Source: Magicicada septendecula
Lineage: Eukaryota > Arthropoda > Insecta > Hemiptera > Cicadidae
DNA length: 64,000 bases
Reading direction: 5' to 3'
Assembly (NCBI GenBank): GCA_034769895.1
Contig: CM068367.1
Span: 1,314,247,046 to 1,314,311,045, forward strand
The notes beneath the pieces are model-generated. The model searched no databases, was not told the origin of the DNA, and was given only the letters and a program-made list of their open reading frames with translations. How positions within the stretch are numbered: position 1 is the stretch's first letter; every line of letters begins with the position of its first letter. This document shows, piece after piece, positions 33,276 through 45,681 of this stretch. The position numbers and the translations under genes were made by a program.

Positions 33276-33400
33276 TTCCCGAGCTGTTTGGACGTGGTCC
33301 AATATTTTCTGCAAAACCAGACGTTTCGGCAGTCCCATCGACTGCCATCATCAGTGGAAATCGAGTGCGCTAACGTGAGGTGGTATACGTTAGTAACCAG
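33276..33400 (-). repeat. Terminal-repeat-like arm with hammerhead-like core
   Basis: The text ccgagctgtttggacgtggt...aaaccagacgtttcgg resembles the outer arm of the 28069-28372 palindrome (gccgggctgtttggccgtga...aaaccaaacgtttcag). It is a related but distinct family, here present as a single arm. Confidence 0.7.
33317..33357 (-). ncRNA. Hammerhead-like motif with strong stem II
   Basis: Minus strand: CCA|CUGAUGA|U, stem II GGCAGU/ACUGCC (6 perfect pairs, loop CGAUGGG)|GAA|ACGU|C^UGG. The core is complete, the cleavage triplet is GUC, stem III is palindromic ACGU, stem I is 3 pairs followed by U-U mismatches. Confidence 0.6.
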
Positions 33401-36400
33401 AAGAAAGAAGTAGTTTCTATGGAAATATTTCATTTCTAAATGATTTTAAATATAAATCTGAGAACATGGAAGTCATGTATGGTTCTCCATACCGATATTT
33501 AAATATATAATAAAAAGTGGGAAGATCAAAATCTTGTTCGTTTTAAAATCGAATCTTAGGAGTTTTATTTTTTGATATTAATGTTGTAGCATGACAGATT
33601 ATCCACTTAAGAACGAATAAAATATGATCATAAATAAATAACTATCAAAGAAAAATCCAAATGAAAACAAATAAGCATCAAAATAAAATACTATCATAAC
33701 TTGAAAAAGTAAAAATAAAGAAAAAACCACTATGCAACAAAAATGTGTAAAGAAAAATAAACCCCAAAAAACTACTATAAATTAAGGAAAATACCCAGGT
33801 AGGATAGGAGTAGGAAAGCAAGATATCCAGAACAAACCAACGTACCTAATAAATATATGGTAATGAAGAAACGAAGAATAAATAAAGAAGATACCCAGAA
33901 CAAACCAACGTACATAATAATATATATGGTAATGAAGAAACGATGAATAAATAAAGAAGATACCCAGAACAAACCAAAAAACCTCATAAACAGAAATGAG
34001 TTGGAAGATACAAGATAGTAGGAGGAGAAGACTACCACAAATACCCAAAAGAGACCCAGTAAGGAGAAAACCAAAACCCCAAGGGAAATTAAATGTCACA
34101 AAATGAAAGTATAACACCCAAAAACAGAAATAATGTAAAACAAATGTAAACAAAAGTGTTTAGAGTGATAAGTAAAAGTGCACCCAAGAAGGTTATTGTA
34201 TAATGAATAAAAACAAATCTTAACAGTCCCCCATAAATAAATATCTTGATAATATAAAACTATAAAACTGATTAGTGATAGTATCAAGAATTAACAGGGG
34301 ACAGGTGCAAGTTATTCTATTATAATAAATAAACTTCAAGAAAGAGCATTGAATGCTTAAACTTAATAACATTCAATGAAAGTGTACCTTTAAACAACTT
34401 TAAAGTTTTAATTTTAACTTCATGAATACTATTTAATAGCATAGTATTATGAAGGGCAAAGACTAATGTTTCTAATAAAGTGCCACTCTTTATCTAATAA
34501 CATTCAATGAAATGAGTAAGATAAATAGAGAGCAGGTGGTGAATAAGTAAAGTGACAAGGGATACTTCCCTAAAATAAAATAAACTAAAAACAGATAAGA
34601 CTGCACACCAGTAATTTTAAGAAATGTTTAAAAATAAAGAAGCCAATGTGTTATGTTTCTAGTTAAACCAATGACCTATATACATAACGTTGAATCAGAG
34701 AGTAATGTTTTAATATTCTAAGATGTTTATTATGTTTAATAGTTTTAATCAAGAATGCAATGTCTGAGTGTGGATACCATTCTTTTATTATAAAATGTTT
34801 ATTATAAGTTACTAGGATTAATCAAGACTAAAGGGTCTGAGATTAAATACCACTTTTTAATGTCAAATAATTGTTATGAAATAATAGTTTAAATTCACTA
34901 ATAAATGTTCTTTTAGTAAAGTAAGGAATTGTTAATCAACGTTGTATTAGAATAGGAGGTCAGAAAGGGTATAAACAAGCTGTATTATTAAAAAACTGTG
35001 TATGTAAAACCAGATAAAATCTAGGCCAAATGGTAAATTTCAACTACATTATAATTGATGAATCCAGTCCAGTAAACTAGTTAAACTGATGAAATTTATG
35101 TAAGGTAAATCAATCACAGAATAATATAATGTAAATTATACTTTATAAAGATATTGTAAAAAGATAGGAAGAATTATTGTTAAAATTGCAAATGTAATAA
35201 CTAAAAATTCAGAGTGGGGAGTCATAAATTATTGGATAATATTTAAAAGGATAATCAATTAATAAAATTACAAGAAATTAAGGAAGGCTAAACATCTTAT
35301 ATCAATCTGAGATTTAGTACAATCATAAATATAACATATAAAATGGCAAACATTTTGGAGAAGGACAGGAAGTAAAAATAAAAGCCTACTTTTTCAAAAT
35401 GAAAGAAATATAGCATTTTAGATAAAAAACTTTGTAAAACTATCTTATTTGGTATCAAATCAAACAGAATGAACTAAAGAAAGAGATTATGTATTTAGTA
35501 TTTCATAAAATTAAATAATAGCAAAAATATATTCAGTGAATAATGTAATTATTTTACATGTATCGGAAGCCAAACGGATTTTAAAACAATGTATTACTAA
35601 TATTAAATTGGCTAAGACATTCAGGAGACGAAGGAAATGAGAACAGTTAATTATTGGATCTTGTTGAGAACACTTGAACGCGATTTGTGCTAAGATTAAC
35701 CTATATAGTGGACAAATATGGCGATAGGTCTGTAAGCCTAGTCTAACGTAAAAATTCGTAAAGTACTAAATTTTGAACTTAAAACTAAACTCAGTGAGAA
35801 CTTTTAATAACACCATTAAAATAAAGTAATACGGCACAGTAATTGAGTGAAATAATAACTTAAACCTACACAATAACTAATTCTTAATAACGAGACGAGA
35901 AGTGCAATTTTCGACCTTAGTGAACAAAGCAAATCACAAATATTTAATCGAAGTGAATCACAAGACACTGAACCAGATCCATCCTACTAACACCAGAAGG
36001 AATAATCCCAACTGCGGAGACGAAGAAACATTGACAAGGCACAATTTATTGGAAGAAATTTTCATCGAGCGGAATACGGTTTAACATATGCAGTCCAGGA
36101 GCCGCCATCTTTGACTTCCCACAATCCAAAGCGAGCCTTACCAACGTGACCACACAGACTTCACTGGTTCGAAATTTTATCTTTAATAAACATTATATAT
36201 AAATTAATAACTTGTAATTTTTAATAATTAAGCTTTTTACATGTAAGTGTTATACTTTCCTGACCTTACCCTTCTCTGACTATATATAAAATAACCGTTC
36301 AAAGAACCAAATAATTAATAGAAAATACAACTGTAAAAAATTAATAATCGACAAGCCCTGAGAACGAGTCGATACTAATGTTGATAATCGATTAACAATC

Positions 36401-36930
36401 GAGACTGTATACAATTGTTAATAAATCTGAAATTTCTGCAATTTGGTTTAAATTTATTTATAAATTTAATAAATAGAATAAAAAATAAGATAAATTGAGA
36501 TCACGGACTATCCGAAAGGCGGCCTTTACCAAAGAAGAAGGATAATACTCAAAGAAGAAGAAGAACCGTCTATCTATTAGTGCTGAAGATAATCCAATTA
36601 ACGCGGAAATTAATTCTAAAACTTCAAATTAATATAATAAACAGAAACAGAATTAAAAGGAGCAGAATTTTTACCCTAATTCATTACGAAATTTATTTCC
36701 TAAATACAAACCACAAAACTTATATAAACAATATTTTTCAAAAAACACCAAATTTTTTATTATTGCTAAACACACATATTATTATTTTGTAACCGTTACA
36801 CACAGAGATTTTGTTACAATGTACACAATGTAGGTTAATATGTAGAGGTATAAGAAGTGGGATGGTCCTCTCATCCAAATGTCAACTTTATCAAGACACA
36901 TTATATACAGTCTCCAGTTCGCAATACGTT
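33401..36930. other. Very AT-rich region without a gene
   Basis: Composition is visibly more A-rich on the plus strand than elsewhere. Apart from a short tandem repeat (33822-33990) I see no structured element. The overlapping minus frames at 33775-34153 are created by that repeat. Confidence 0.55.
33822..33990 (+). repeat. Tandem repeat, about 2.4 units of 68 bp
   Basis: Unit starts gatacccagaacaaaccaac and contains tatggtaatgaagaaacga. Confidence 0.9.
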
Positions 36931-36986
36931 AGGCCTAATTAATTACCTGAATGTAATCCATCTTGCGAGTTATTGTTTTTGTTGTT

Positions 36987-37024
36987 ACGACTTGTTTCGA
37001 GAACAAGTTCTTATCATCAGGTCC
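36987..37024 (-). ncRNA. Hammerhead-like motif, left arm
   Basis: Minus strand: AGGAC|CUGAUGA|stem II GAAC/GUUC inside UAAGAACUUGUUCUC|GAA|ACAAGU|C^GUAAC. Complete core and GUC triplet; stem III is AC/GU with loop AA. Stem I is only about 2 pairs. Confidence 0.5.
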
Positions 37025-37198
37025 TAAAATTCTTATCCACTCATGAGGACGCGTCGGTGAAATTAAAAGAGTCCATGTGTTAACGCCGAGCAGTGCGCAC
37101 TGTTTCTTTTGTCGTGTGCGTTTTGTGTTACGAGTACAATAACTTATGTGATAACTATTTTAATTCACGGAAGCGTTCTCATGAGAGGATAAGAATTT

Positions 37199-37245
37199 TA
37201 TGCCTGATGAAAGGGAACTTGTTCCCGAAACATGTAGTCACCAAA
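37199..37245 (+). ncRNA. Hammerhead-like motif, right arm
   Basis: Plus strand: AUGC|CUGAUGA|stem II GGGAA/UUCCC with loop CUUG|GAA|ACAUGU|A^GUC. The stem II pairs differ from the left arm (GGGAA/UUCCC against AGAAC/GUUCU) yet pairing is kept, and stem III is the palindrome ACAUGU. Confidence 0.5.
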
Positions 37246-38234
37246 AACAGTAAGATACAAGACGGATTACGTTTAAGTAATTAATAGGCCTACTCATCAA
37301 ATAGTTAGATTCGGATTTGACGTGGGTGGCTCCTGGCCATACTGTAGTCATGGTCCCCTCTCCCCAAAAACTGATGTACCGATGTTCGTTCGAGAAGGGT
37401 TTCTCTTGTGGAAACGCATCCATTACCAATACACTTTAGCAGCAATTGTGGTTTCTGTTTTTTATTTTATTTACCATCACCGTAGATTATAGCACTTTTT
37501 ACAATGGTTTATAAACTCTGCTTATTTACTTTGATATGTTTCGATTCCACAGTATACCATACGTCGTTGAAATTGCTTTTCCACCCTGGGTCTTTCTGTC
37601 AGTCACGGTTTCATCCAGTCTTGGTTTATGTTTATTCCTAAGCACTTGTATTCCTTACAGCGTTAAATGTCATTTTCAGATTTTCACTGCACTCTCGTGA
37701 ATAACATGTAGAGGGATGCACACGGATTTGAACAAACGGCCGTTAAAAGTTGGTCACGAGCGTAATTATTCCACTCTAATAATACGAAATTACAAATAAT
37801 GTGTCATTATACGTAACTTGTTAATGTGTCACAGAAGATCGATTATAAATTTAATATAATACAAATTAAATGTTTCTTTATCAGAGAATTCAAAGTATGT
37901 ATACGATTTGAAATATTCACTATAATATAGCCTACTTGTGATTGCAGGTTTGCCGTGATCAATTAGATAAGAAAACTTAGTGAACTTGCAGTGCAATGAT
38001 TCCGTATCTTGAAAGTGACTGCACCCATACGGGGAATACACGCAACTTGGTGTCGTATGACTACTGCTGTGTTATTCCAAATTAACGATCATTACACATT
38101 TAAGTGATGTGTATACGTTATACTTTGTTGAGCTAGCGCGTGTCCACACACACACAGCGTCCGGAGTTGAATATTTTATGCAGTCCTACGTATGTTCCAA
38201 TTGTATGATATAAACGATAAATTTATATAATAAT

Positions 38235-38655
38235 AATAATTATTATTATTATATTTACGCCTGAGAGCGTAGTTGCTCTTATTCTTTGTGGTAAGGCGGA
38301 ATGGGACCGCGTCAATGCATTTATTCAGTGGGTCCTACTAGAAAAAAAGACAGGCCCAACTTGCACCCAACGGGCAGTAGAAGATGAGGAACATCTAGAA
38401 GGAGCCCGATAAGGGCGCAATAGGCTCCATCCTGAAGAAATACGCTAAGTGGTTACACGATGGATATGAATGCCTGAATTAGAGATGGGTTTTTTAATGG
38501 GTGAGAGTCCCATACACCAGAGGAAGTACGGCTTCCCCTGACAGTGCATGAAGCATTTGTCCCCTTCTATGGACCGCGGTCAGTTGCGACCGAGGTGGAA
38601 ATTGAACCCGGACAATTGAGAGCGAAAATATCGTCCTGTAAGCTACAGACATAGA
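38235..38655 (-). mobile_element. tRNA-derived SINE, about 420 bp
   Basis: On the minus strand an A-box-like TAGCTTACAGG (38635-38645) is followed about 26 bases later by a B-box-like GGGTTCAATTTCC (38597-38609), the internal pol III promoter of a tRNA head. A ~330-bp non-coding body follows and ends in an AT-rich ATAATAATAATTATTATTAT tail (about 38227-38250). It has no coding capacity. Confidence 0.65.
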
Positions 38656-39274
38656 CTGCATCTATCAAAGGCGTCTGCAGAGATGAAGACTCACGCTTGG
38701 AATAGTAATGCGCTACGACAGTTTCTAGTGTCTATGTAGGCCTACTGTTAACGAAAAATCAACTTTCTCTATCGTAGAGTGAAATTTATGCTGTCATTAA
38801 GGAGGTGCCAGTCGTTACTAACATTTTCATTTTATTATTATAATAATACAGAAATTATAATTTTAATTTTATTCCTTCCTGGACTAACCTTACCTAATCT
38901 AACCTAACCTAACTTAACAAAAATATTGGAAGAAAGATGTTACCCGCACAAATGAAAACGTTACAGAGCTGAAATCTCACGGAAGTTTGGAATAGGAACG
39001 TTTTTACTAGTTGTTACAGACTCGGTCAGTTGTGACCGAGAGGGGCGCAATTGACCGAGTAAGAAGAGGTAAAACGTCGCTCCGTTGCTACTGACCAAGA
39101 CCGGAAGTACCATGCATTTTTCCGACTTTGGAGAGATCCAATGCAAGGCTTTAATCAGTCGGTTCCAATTCCACATCCGAATTAACGTAATAGTGCTTTA
39201 ATCAACATCGAGTAGATTATCATCAACGTGCCTGAAGTAACAACTCTATACATATCCCAAAATAACGGTATAAA

Positions 39275-40110
39275 TATAACTAATATATACCACTCAATAA
39301 GCAATTTACATACCAAAATAAAATTCACATTAGAAGAAAAATCTAATAAATTAAATTGTTTAGACATACCATAAACAAAAATGAAACAGATTTTGAATCA
39401 TCAATATGCAGAAAACCTTCTCAAACTAATTTAAAAATACCAAACACTCTAACCATCCACCCCAACATAAAATGGCAGTATTTAATTCTGTGATATACCG
39501 AATGCTTAGGATTCCATTAAATGACAAAGAAAGGAACAAAGAAAAAAATATTGTCAAACAGATAACAATAGAAAATGGATACCAAGTAAAGTTATCAATA
39601 AATAAGACAATAAAATAAAACATAAACTCACTAAACAAATACCTACTAACTCTACATCTAAAAATCCATCTATTAATGATAACATAAAATACGCAACCTT
39701 TAGGCCTACTTATTATGAAAATATGACTCTAAAACTGCACAAAAAATTTAAGATACAAATTTAAAAATATTTTGTAACACATATAATATAGTTGTTAATA
39801 AAATAAAACTAAAACTAACTCCAATATTCACAATAAAAATGGAATATACAAAACAGAATGTCCAGGTTGCAATAAATTTTACGTAGGCCAGAGAAGAAAA
39901 ACCTACTAAGGGTAGATTCCTTCAGCACCGTAATGCATTTTTAAAACCAAATATTTACAAATCTAATTTAGCTACACATTGTCGAAATAATAAACAAACA
40001 TCAATTTTCAGACATTCAAAATTTGAAATTAATTAAAAACGTACAAAACGGTTATTAATATTTGGGCAAATCTTAGTACTTACAAACATAATAATAATAA
40101 TTTACTAATT
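39275..40110 (+). pseudogene. Second Penelope-like element: RT thumb and GIY-YIG endonuclease remnant
   Basis: Plus strand with several stops and frameshifts. 39285-39425: HTKIKFTLEEKSNKLNCLDI...FESSICRKPSQT, the RT C-terminal motif (IxFTxExExxxxLxFLDLxI, FxIYRKPTxT). 39470-39600: VIYRMLRIPLNDKERNKE...ITIENGYQ. 39830-39990: the endonuclease, KNGIYKTECPGCNKFYVGQRRKT (GIY and YVG halves with CX2C) and SNLATHCRNN. The catalytic RT core is absent upstream. This is a different lineage from the 17935-21206 element (distinct sequence, asparagine/lysine-rich). Confidence 0.8.
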
Positions 40111-40333
40111 AAATAACAAAAACGAATAAAAAGCAAGATGATCTATTTAAAATTATAAATTTATTAAAACAAATAAAATATGAACATTAAATGTTTTCAA
40201 AATAACAGTCAAAACAGCTGAATAAGTAAATAAGCATTACAACACACGAAATTTTAATCAAAATAAAATCGATTATTCGTTATTTTATATTGAAATTGAA
40301 ACAATATCGATTATTCGTTAATTCATTTAGAAA

Positions 40334-40376
40334 CACCTGAAGATTCAGATACATTCTGTGAAACGTCCGTCAGGTT
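40334..40376 (+). ncRNA. Possible hammerhead-like motif downstream of the second Penelope remnant
   Basis: Plus strand: C|CUGAAGA|stem II CAGA/UCUG|GAA|ACG UC CGU|C. Stem III could be three pairs. Stem I is poor and an alternative hairpin (ACCUGA/UCAGGU) competes. Its position, 225 bp after the endonuclease, is where the Penelope ribozyme should be. Confidence 0.35.
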
Positions 40377-40399
40377 AATTGAATCCATAAAAAATAAGT

Positions 40400-43300
40400 A
40401 ACAACTACTTGCTGAAGTAATTATAAATCGATAATATATAATATGAAACGGGAATACTGAAAGAAACTCAACGAGTTACTTATAAAGAAATTGTGTATGT
40501 GTGTGTGTAACTATTATAACAAAACGGGTTTTACCCTATTTATTCCTCACGTTGTAAGCATCAATTTGTAACACTTTTTAAAATGTGTATTGTTTTTTAA
40601 TTAAGCCCAAGTGGTTGGCACCCATTTGTAATATACTTATTAATTCTATTTCTATTATAAATAAAACACATGGAATGGTATCTGGTAATAATAATAATAA
40701 TAATAATATTGTAATTTTTATTCAAAATTTATATAGTCCATTTACTGTAACTATTAATATGACTCGGGAAATCTCAGGGTCGAATCTCTTCTCTTTTATA
40801 TTAATATTATTTTAAGGTCCTTTTGGCTGATATAAAAGGTTCAGTTATTATAAAGAAAAAACAAGTACAGAAAGTACATTACATTACAAAAAAAGATAAT
40901 AATGAAATAATATAAAATTAATATTAATTATAATAAATATATACGTTACACAATGTTTATCAGTTCAGTTCAGTTTCACACAGCCTCCTGGTATCAGTGA
41001 TGAAAATTTCCAATGTCTTCAGTTTGTTTATATTATTCAAATGAAGAAATCCACTTCTTTTGTGATCAATAAATGTTACATCTTGTCATTTCATTTATCT
41101 GAAGCCTTCTGGTGGAATATAATGATTGAAGTCCAGTGTTTCTGTTATTAAGTTAATTTAAGTGTAGTTGTTCTTCAATTGTAAATTGTTTTCATTTAAA
41201 GGTTAGTTTTTTCCATAACTTCATTCGTTTTTTTTATTTAATTTAATTTAATGTTCTTTTCTGGTTGTTGGCTCAGTAATGTTTAAAGGCTGATTTCTTT
41301 ATGCTGTTTCTTTATTTACTCAAATTTTACATTCTGTTATAGGTTGATATAGCGTCAGTGTTTCTTGCTTTGTATTATATTGTTTTTTAATAGGATTCAT
41401 ATTTTTTCTTGTATAATTTTTTTTTTTTTTTTACAATCATAATAAATTCTTTTTCTTTCCTGGATACATATAAATTACTCTGGTCATATTTGTTCAAATT
41501 GAGATTTAGTTGTCAATAAAATAAAATAGGTTGTAAAATAGGATATTATTTTTATATAATACATTATTTTACCTTTTATGTACAAGTTGCTTTTTAGTTA
41601 TTACATCATAATACGTAATAGAATTTACATATTATTTTATCTGACAAAACTATGAACAATTTTAATACCAAATATTATAGTTATTTGTAATCTGACAAAT
41701 ATTTTGAAGAATTTACTATTTACTGAACATAATGATCTAGGCCTATGTTTGACTGATTATATTTTTATGTTGGAAGACTCATAATCGATCCTGCTTACAC
41801 TTGTTTTCTATTAATTAACTTCTTTAAATATAAACAAACTATTAATTAACAATTATATTCAAATTACTATAATTCCCTTTAGGGCTTAACTGAATGCACA
41901 CTTTTAAACCATTGTCTGTGTGATCAATACCTATTAAACGTATATAACACAAACACTAATAAAGAAAAAACTAAATGTTAATGTCTGTATCATCCGCTAC
42001 TATGGATTAGTAATTCATTTCTTTAAATAATTGTTTATAATTACTACCCACTCACAGTTATTCTTAATTGAATACCAACGTATCTCACATCCTCTTACCA
42101 AGTAATCACACTTGTCTTATATTACATTTGTATCACATCTTAATTACATTTTACATTTATCTCTAAATCTGTATTGTACTTTATGTGCCGTTCTATTTTA
42201 TTTATTCATTATTTATTAAATTTATCATCATTAGTTATTTGTTTATGGACTACTCCAAATCTAACTGGTTACTGTCTATATAGTATAGTAAGTTGTCATA
42301 GTAATGTATGTTGTAGGACTTTTGGTTTTTAATTAGGTTCACACTTTTATTTATTACTGTTTCTTCTTTCAAAGTACTTTGATTTTGATTTGTTTAGATA
42401 AATTGTTGTTATTGCTTGCTGATGTCTTCAACAGTTGAGGTGTATGATATTATGGTATTAATATTGCTTGGTGATAAGATTGATATTTATTAAACAAATT
42501 CTTCATTATTATAGGCAAATTGAAACCTACCTTTCTTATCAATACCAATTATTTTCTTCTTTATCTCTGGAGTTTATTTATTTGTATTGGTGGCTTTAAC
42601 GAATTGTAATTCTTGAGTTTTCTCTTGGTTCATTGTATATTTTATTTATATATTCCATTCTTTTATTAAAATTGATTCCATACTAATGTTAAATGATTCC
42701 CCTATATTAATATGGTAGACTGTTATGAATGAATATCGGCGTTGAGTGGCCCTTTTACGTCCAATTGCTCATCCGAACATTCACATACCTGGTACAGTCC
42801 ACTTTGGCTGCTGCCCATAAAATAATTCTAGAGTGACGCCTTAGCTTTCTACACTCTATACATAAAATAATTATAAATCTTATATCATTATACACGCCAT
42901 TGGAATCTTTTATCTTCTGAATATTTTTTCTTATTCTACCTTGCCTTCCAATAACTCCATTTATTTATATTATATTCAATATTACTGTTGGTATATTTCT
43001 TAAGTAGATTTCTTTCTCTTTTATATAACTTCACTTCACAGTTCAATGATTTATTAGCCTTAATGTCATTCACCTTTGTTATTCAATACTTCTTGTAATA
43101 TAGTAGTTTTAATTATCCTTCTATTATTCTATCTGTTTTTATACTGCAACTCTTCTTCAGCAAGTTCATTTTCTAATAAGTTTATTAAATTTCTCTTAGA
43201 CCTATTGTCATTAATATTGCGCCCCATTATTATTATTATTATTATTATACTACTAAATGTATTATTTATGCTTGATTTAAATAAGATGTGCCTATTTCTT

Positions 43301-43770
43301 TTAGAATTTTGGTATCATTTATTTAGTTTGACATCATTATTCTTTTTTCTTTCTTTTCCAAAATCTCTTTCCATAATTATTTGATAAGATGTACTTATTA
43401 CTTTTAGAATTTTGGTGTCATTACACTATACATTCTTAATATCTACGATCATATGAAATGCTTCATATTATAATTTATATATTTAAACGACGGGCCCAGA
43501 TTTTAAGAAAATTATTCTAAAAGTTTATCAATTGTAAAAAGGGTTTATACTAATACTGAGTAGTGCTTACTTTCACTGTACACCGTACAGCTCTTATAGG
43601 AAATCTAGTTTCACTTTCCTAAATTACTTAGATACTACGAAAAGTAGCCATTATTGTTTTGTTTACCTAAATAATTTGTTTATTTAAAGATAATAAATTA
43701 ATGTAAGAAACAAAATCTTTACAAAAGGGTTTCATTTAATAATAAAAGTGTTATAATACACAGGGTATAA
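40400..43770. other. AT-rich region, no gene recognised; possible decayed coding trace
   Basis: Mostly low-complexity T-rich text with short (AAT)n runs (near 40688 and 43221). On the minus strand, 42520-42640 and 43080-43215 read in short open pieces (e.g. KKIIGIDKKGRFQFAYNNEEF; NLINLLENELAEEELQYKN) that could be remains of an old AT-rich coding element, but I cannot match them to a family. Confidence 0.4.
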
Positions 43771-43776
43771 CCGTTT

Positions 43777-44283
43777 TTGAACGGAAAAGTCAAAGTTGGA
43801 ACGCAGGAAACAAAGTGGAAGCAAAATTTCGACAGACGTACATTACTCCCCGGTGCCCAGACATTTGGCAGACGAACGTATGCGTCACCTTTGCGAAAAA
43901 AAACAAGAGAAATAAGTACGAAGATAACCGATCATGACCGAAGTGGAAAAACAGTAAGCCTATTTAATTACAGAAGAAGAAGGAAAAAACAAATGTGCAA
44001 AGCTGGCGGGAAGCGAGAGCATGACGGAAATAACCGACAACGACGTGTGTTGGGAGCGAAGGTCGCCGAGCCGAGAACACTGAAAAGATGCGAGCGAACG
44101 CACAGCCAACAGTTCAGTCGGGTCCATGTGCGCGGACGCGGTGGAACTGTTCGTGTTGTAGAGCCCGGTCGCGCTCCTAACCTAACTTTGGACGCGCGTC
44201 TCGTCTTCGTAACCGCTGCTTGCCTGTACGTATGCGTTAAGAAGTTTTTATTGATAATATTTTATTTTTATAAAACAAAATAA
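43777..44283 (+). other. CpG-rich interval with an unsupported 168-codon frame
   Basis: The frame (MNGKVKVGTQETKW...) is Arg/Lys-rich and ends in a hydrophobic stretch, but has no recognised domain. The DNA is visibly richer in CpG than its surroundings (gcgcggacgcgg, gacgcgcgtctcgtcttcg). With the initiator at 44114 and the signal-anchor exon at 44522 it more probably belongs to a promoter and 5' untranslated region than to a protein. Confidence 0.4.
44114..44119 (+). promoter_or_regulatory. Possible arthropod initiator (TCAGTC)
   Basis: TCAGT is the common arthropod transcription start motif. A downstream-element-like GGAAC lies about 28 bases further on. It sits in the CpG-rich block 400 bp upstream of the ATG at 44522. 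Confidence 0.3.
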
Positions 44284-44521
44284 AAGAGTTCGATTAAGAA
44301 AATATAATATTTTATCAATAAACTGAAGAAAAAAAATAACGCCGCATCTTCGTAACTGGAACTAAAATTAAGCACACAAGTGATCAAGTGGGGAGTGTAC
44401 TATTTGTTTTTTTACGTCTGAGTTTCGCGAACAGTTAGTTTAAATCATGAGCAGCTAGTAACTACTGTCTGCACTATTTTCGCCTGCGCTACGTCAAAAA
44501 TAGACGGAGAGAGCCGGCGGC

Positions 44522-44723
44522 ATGACTTCCCGTGGGAACGGCCAGCGTCTGGTGACCGCTGCGGCCGCACTAGCCATCCTCTTACTCCTGCTGTTGATCG
44601 TATTCCTTTGGACCGGCGTCGGTCTGGGTGTGTTCACGACGACCAGCGTCGGACAACGTTACAGCGACGACGACGCAACGCAGACGACGTCCTCTTCAAC
44701 GTCGCGGGCGCCCATTAACACAT
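44522..44723 (+). CDS. Putative first coding exon of a host gene, N-terminal signal anchor
   Basis: The ATG follows a GC-rich leader (gagagccggcggcATG). It encodes MTSRGNGQRLVTAAAALAIL, continuing LLLLLIVFLWTGVGLGVF, i.e. a short basic N-terminus and a ~25-residue membrane segment (about 11-36), followed by a Thr/Ser/Asp-rich stretch (TTTSVGQRYSDDDATQTTSS). The exon ends at a good donor, ACAT|GTGAGT (44724), leaving 202 coding bases (phase 1). Beyond the donor the frame hits a stop in AT-rich sequence, as expected of an intron. Codons are much richer in G/C and CpG than the transposon ORFs nearby. It looks like a signal peptide or a type II membrane anchor. I do not recognise the protein family, and no second exon was identified in the window. 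Confidence 0.55.
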
Positions 44724-44967
44724 GTGAGTTTTTTATACAATACCTCTTCAGTAAATAATTATTAAAGTGTGAAACGTGTTAATCTCGCTGGTAAACATTC
44801 CGTTCAGGGTTTTCACTATTTTAATGATTATATTATTAATATTATTAAACTGTAAAAGAGTCATAAGAGATACAAAATATTATTCTCTAAGTTCTTTTTT
44901 ATTCAATGTTTTCTGGTGGGTTTCCGACAGAAAAACCCGTAGGTTGCTGAATTGTACCTATTATAGA

Positions 44968-44993
44968 ACACACACACACACACACACACACAG
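44968..44993 (+). repeat. (CA)13 microsatellite
   Basis: Short perfect AC run within the putative intron. Confidence 0.95.
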
Positions 44994-45318
44994 ATTCCAG
45001 CAGCAAATTGTTTATGGCACTTTGCCGCATATACGACCTTACCTCCTTCGCAAACCACATACGGGTACACTTGCGAACTACCTGACGATGTAGAAAATAA
45101 AATTTGAATCAACAGCCACGTATAGTGGTTTACAGGCGTGTGGCTGTATCGGTACGTGTTGTCTCACCAGCGATTTGCCGGATCCGGCACGTGTCCGCGC
45201 TTAAAACAAGAGCTTAGTACGTGTCGCGACTTGGAATCCACAATCAGCACAGACGTGGAAGTTGACAGTGTCAACGTAATCGCACAGTGTAGTTTCCACT
45301 GAAAAGGATACCAATAAA

Positions 45319-45681
45319 TCAGTCACCGCGTTACTTTACTCTGTTAACTCGGTCGCTCCTCGAGCGGTGTATGGGTGTGAGACGGCCGCGCGCGCGCGCC
45401 ACTGAGCTCGCGGAGACACACACACGGTGTGAGGGGGATCTGATAAGATCTTACAGAAGCCACAAGGTCGGGCTTGATAAGTGTGTGATATATATCAACC
45501 GCGCTATCAGATCTAATCCAAGTGTGGACGGAATACACGTTATTTTAGACACTAACGTAAATATGTATAATATAGGCCTACGTACGACACACGTGCTACA
45601 AGTGTCGCCTGCAAATACGACAAAAATATGTTTCCGTTACCTTTGGAAAAAATATATTCGCGCCTATTATATATGTAATAG
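45319..45681 (+). other. Possible alternative first exon with a strong splice donor
   Basis: Begins near an initiator-like TCAGTC (45319-45324), passes through a CG-rich leader (ggccgcgcgcgcgcgcc), and has an open frame from ATG 45371 (MGVRRPRARATELAETH...) that runs directly into a consensus donor AG|GTAAGT at 45682. The protein has no recognisable domain, so it may equally be an untranslated leader. The coincidence of initiator, CpG-rich DNA and strong donor on the same strand as the 44522 exon is the only support. Confidence 0.35.

Larger units (their letters stand above)
36931..37291. repeat. Inverted repeat with facing hammerhead-like cores
   Basis: Left arm from aggcctaattaattac through atccatcttg, cgagaacaagttctt, atcatcagg, aaaattcttatcc, ctcatgag; right arm mirrors these to aataggcct at 37291. 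The centre (gtcggtgaaattaaaa / ttttaattcacgga) is also inverted. Total arm length is about 120-150 bp with indels. Confidence 0.85.
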
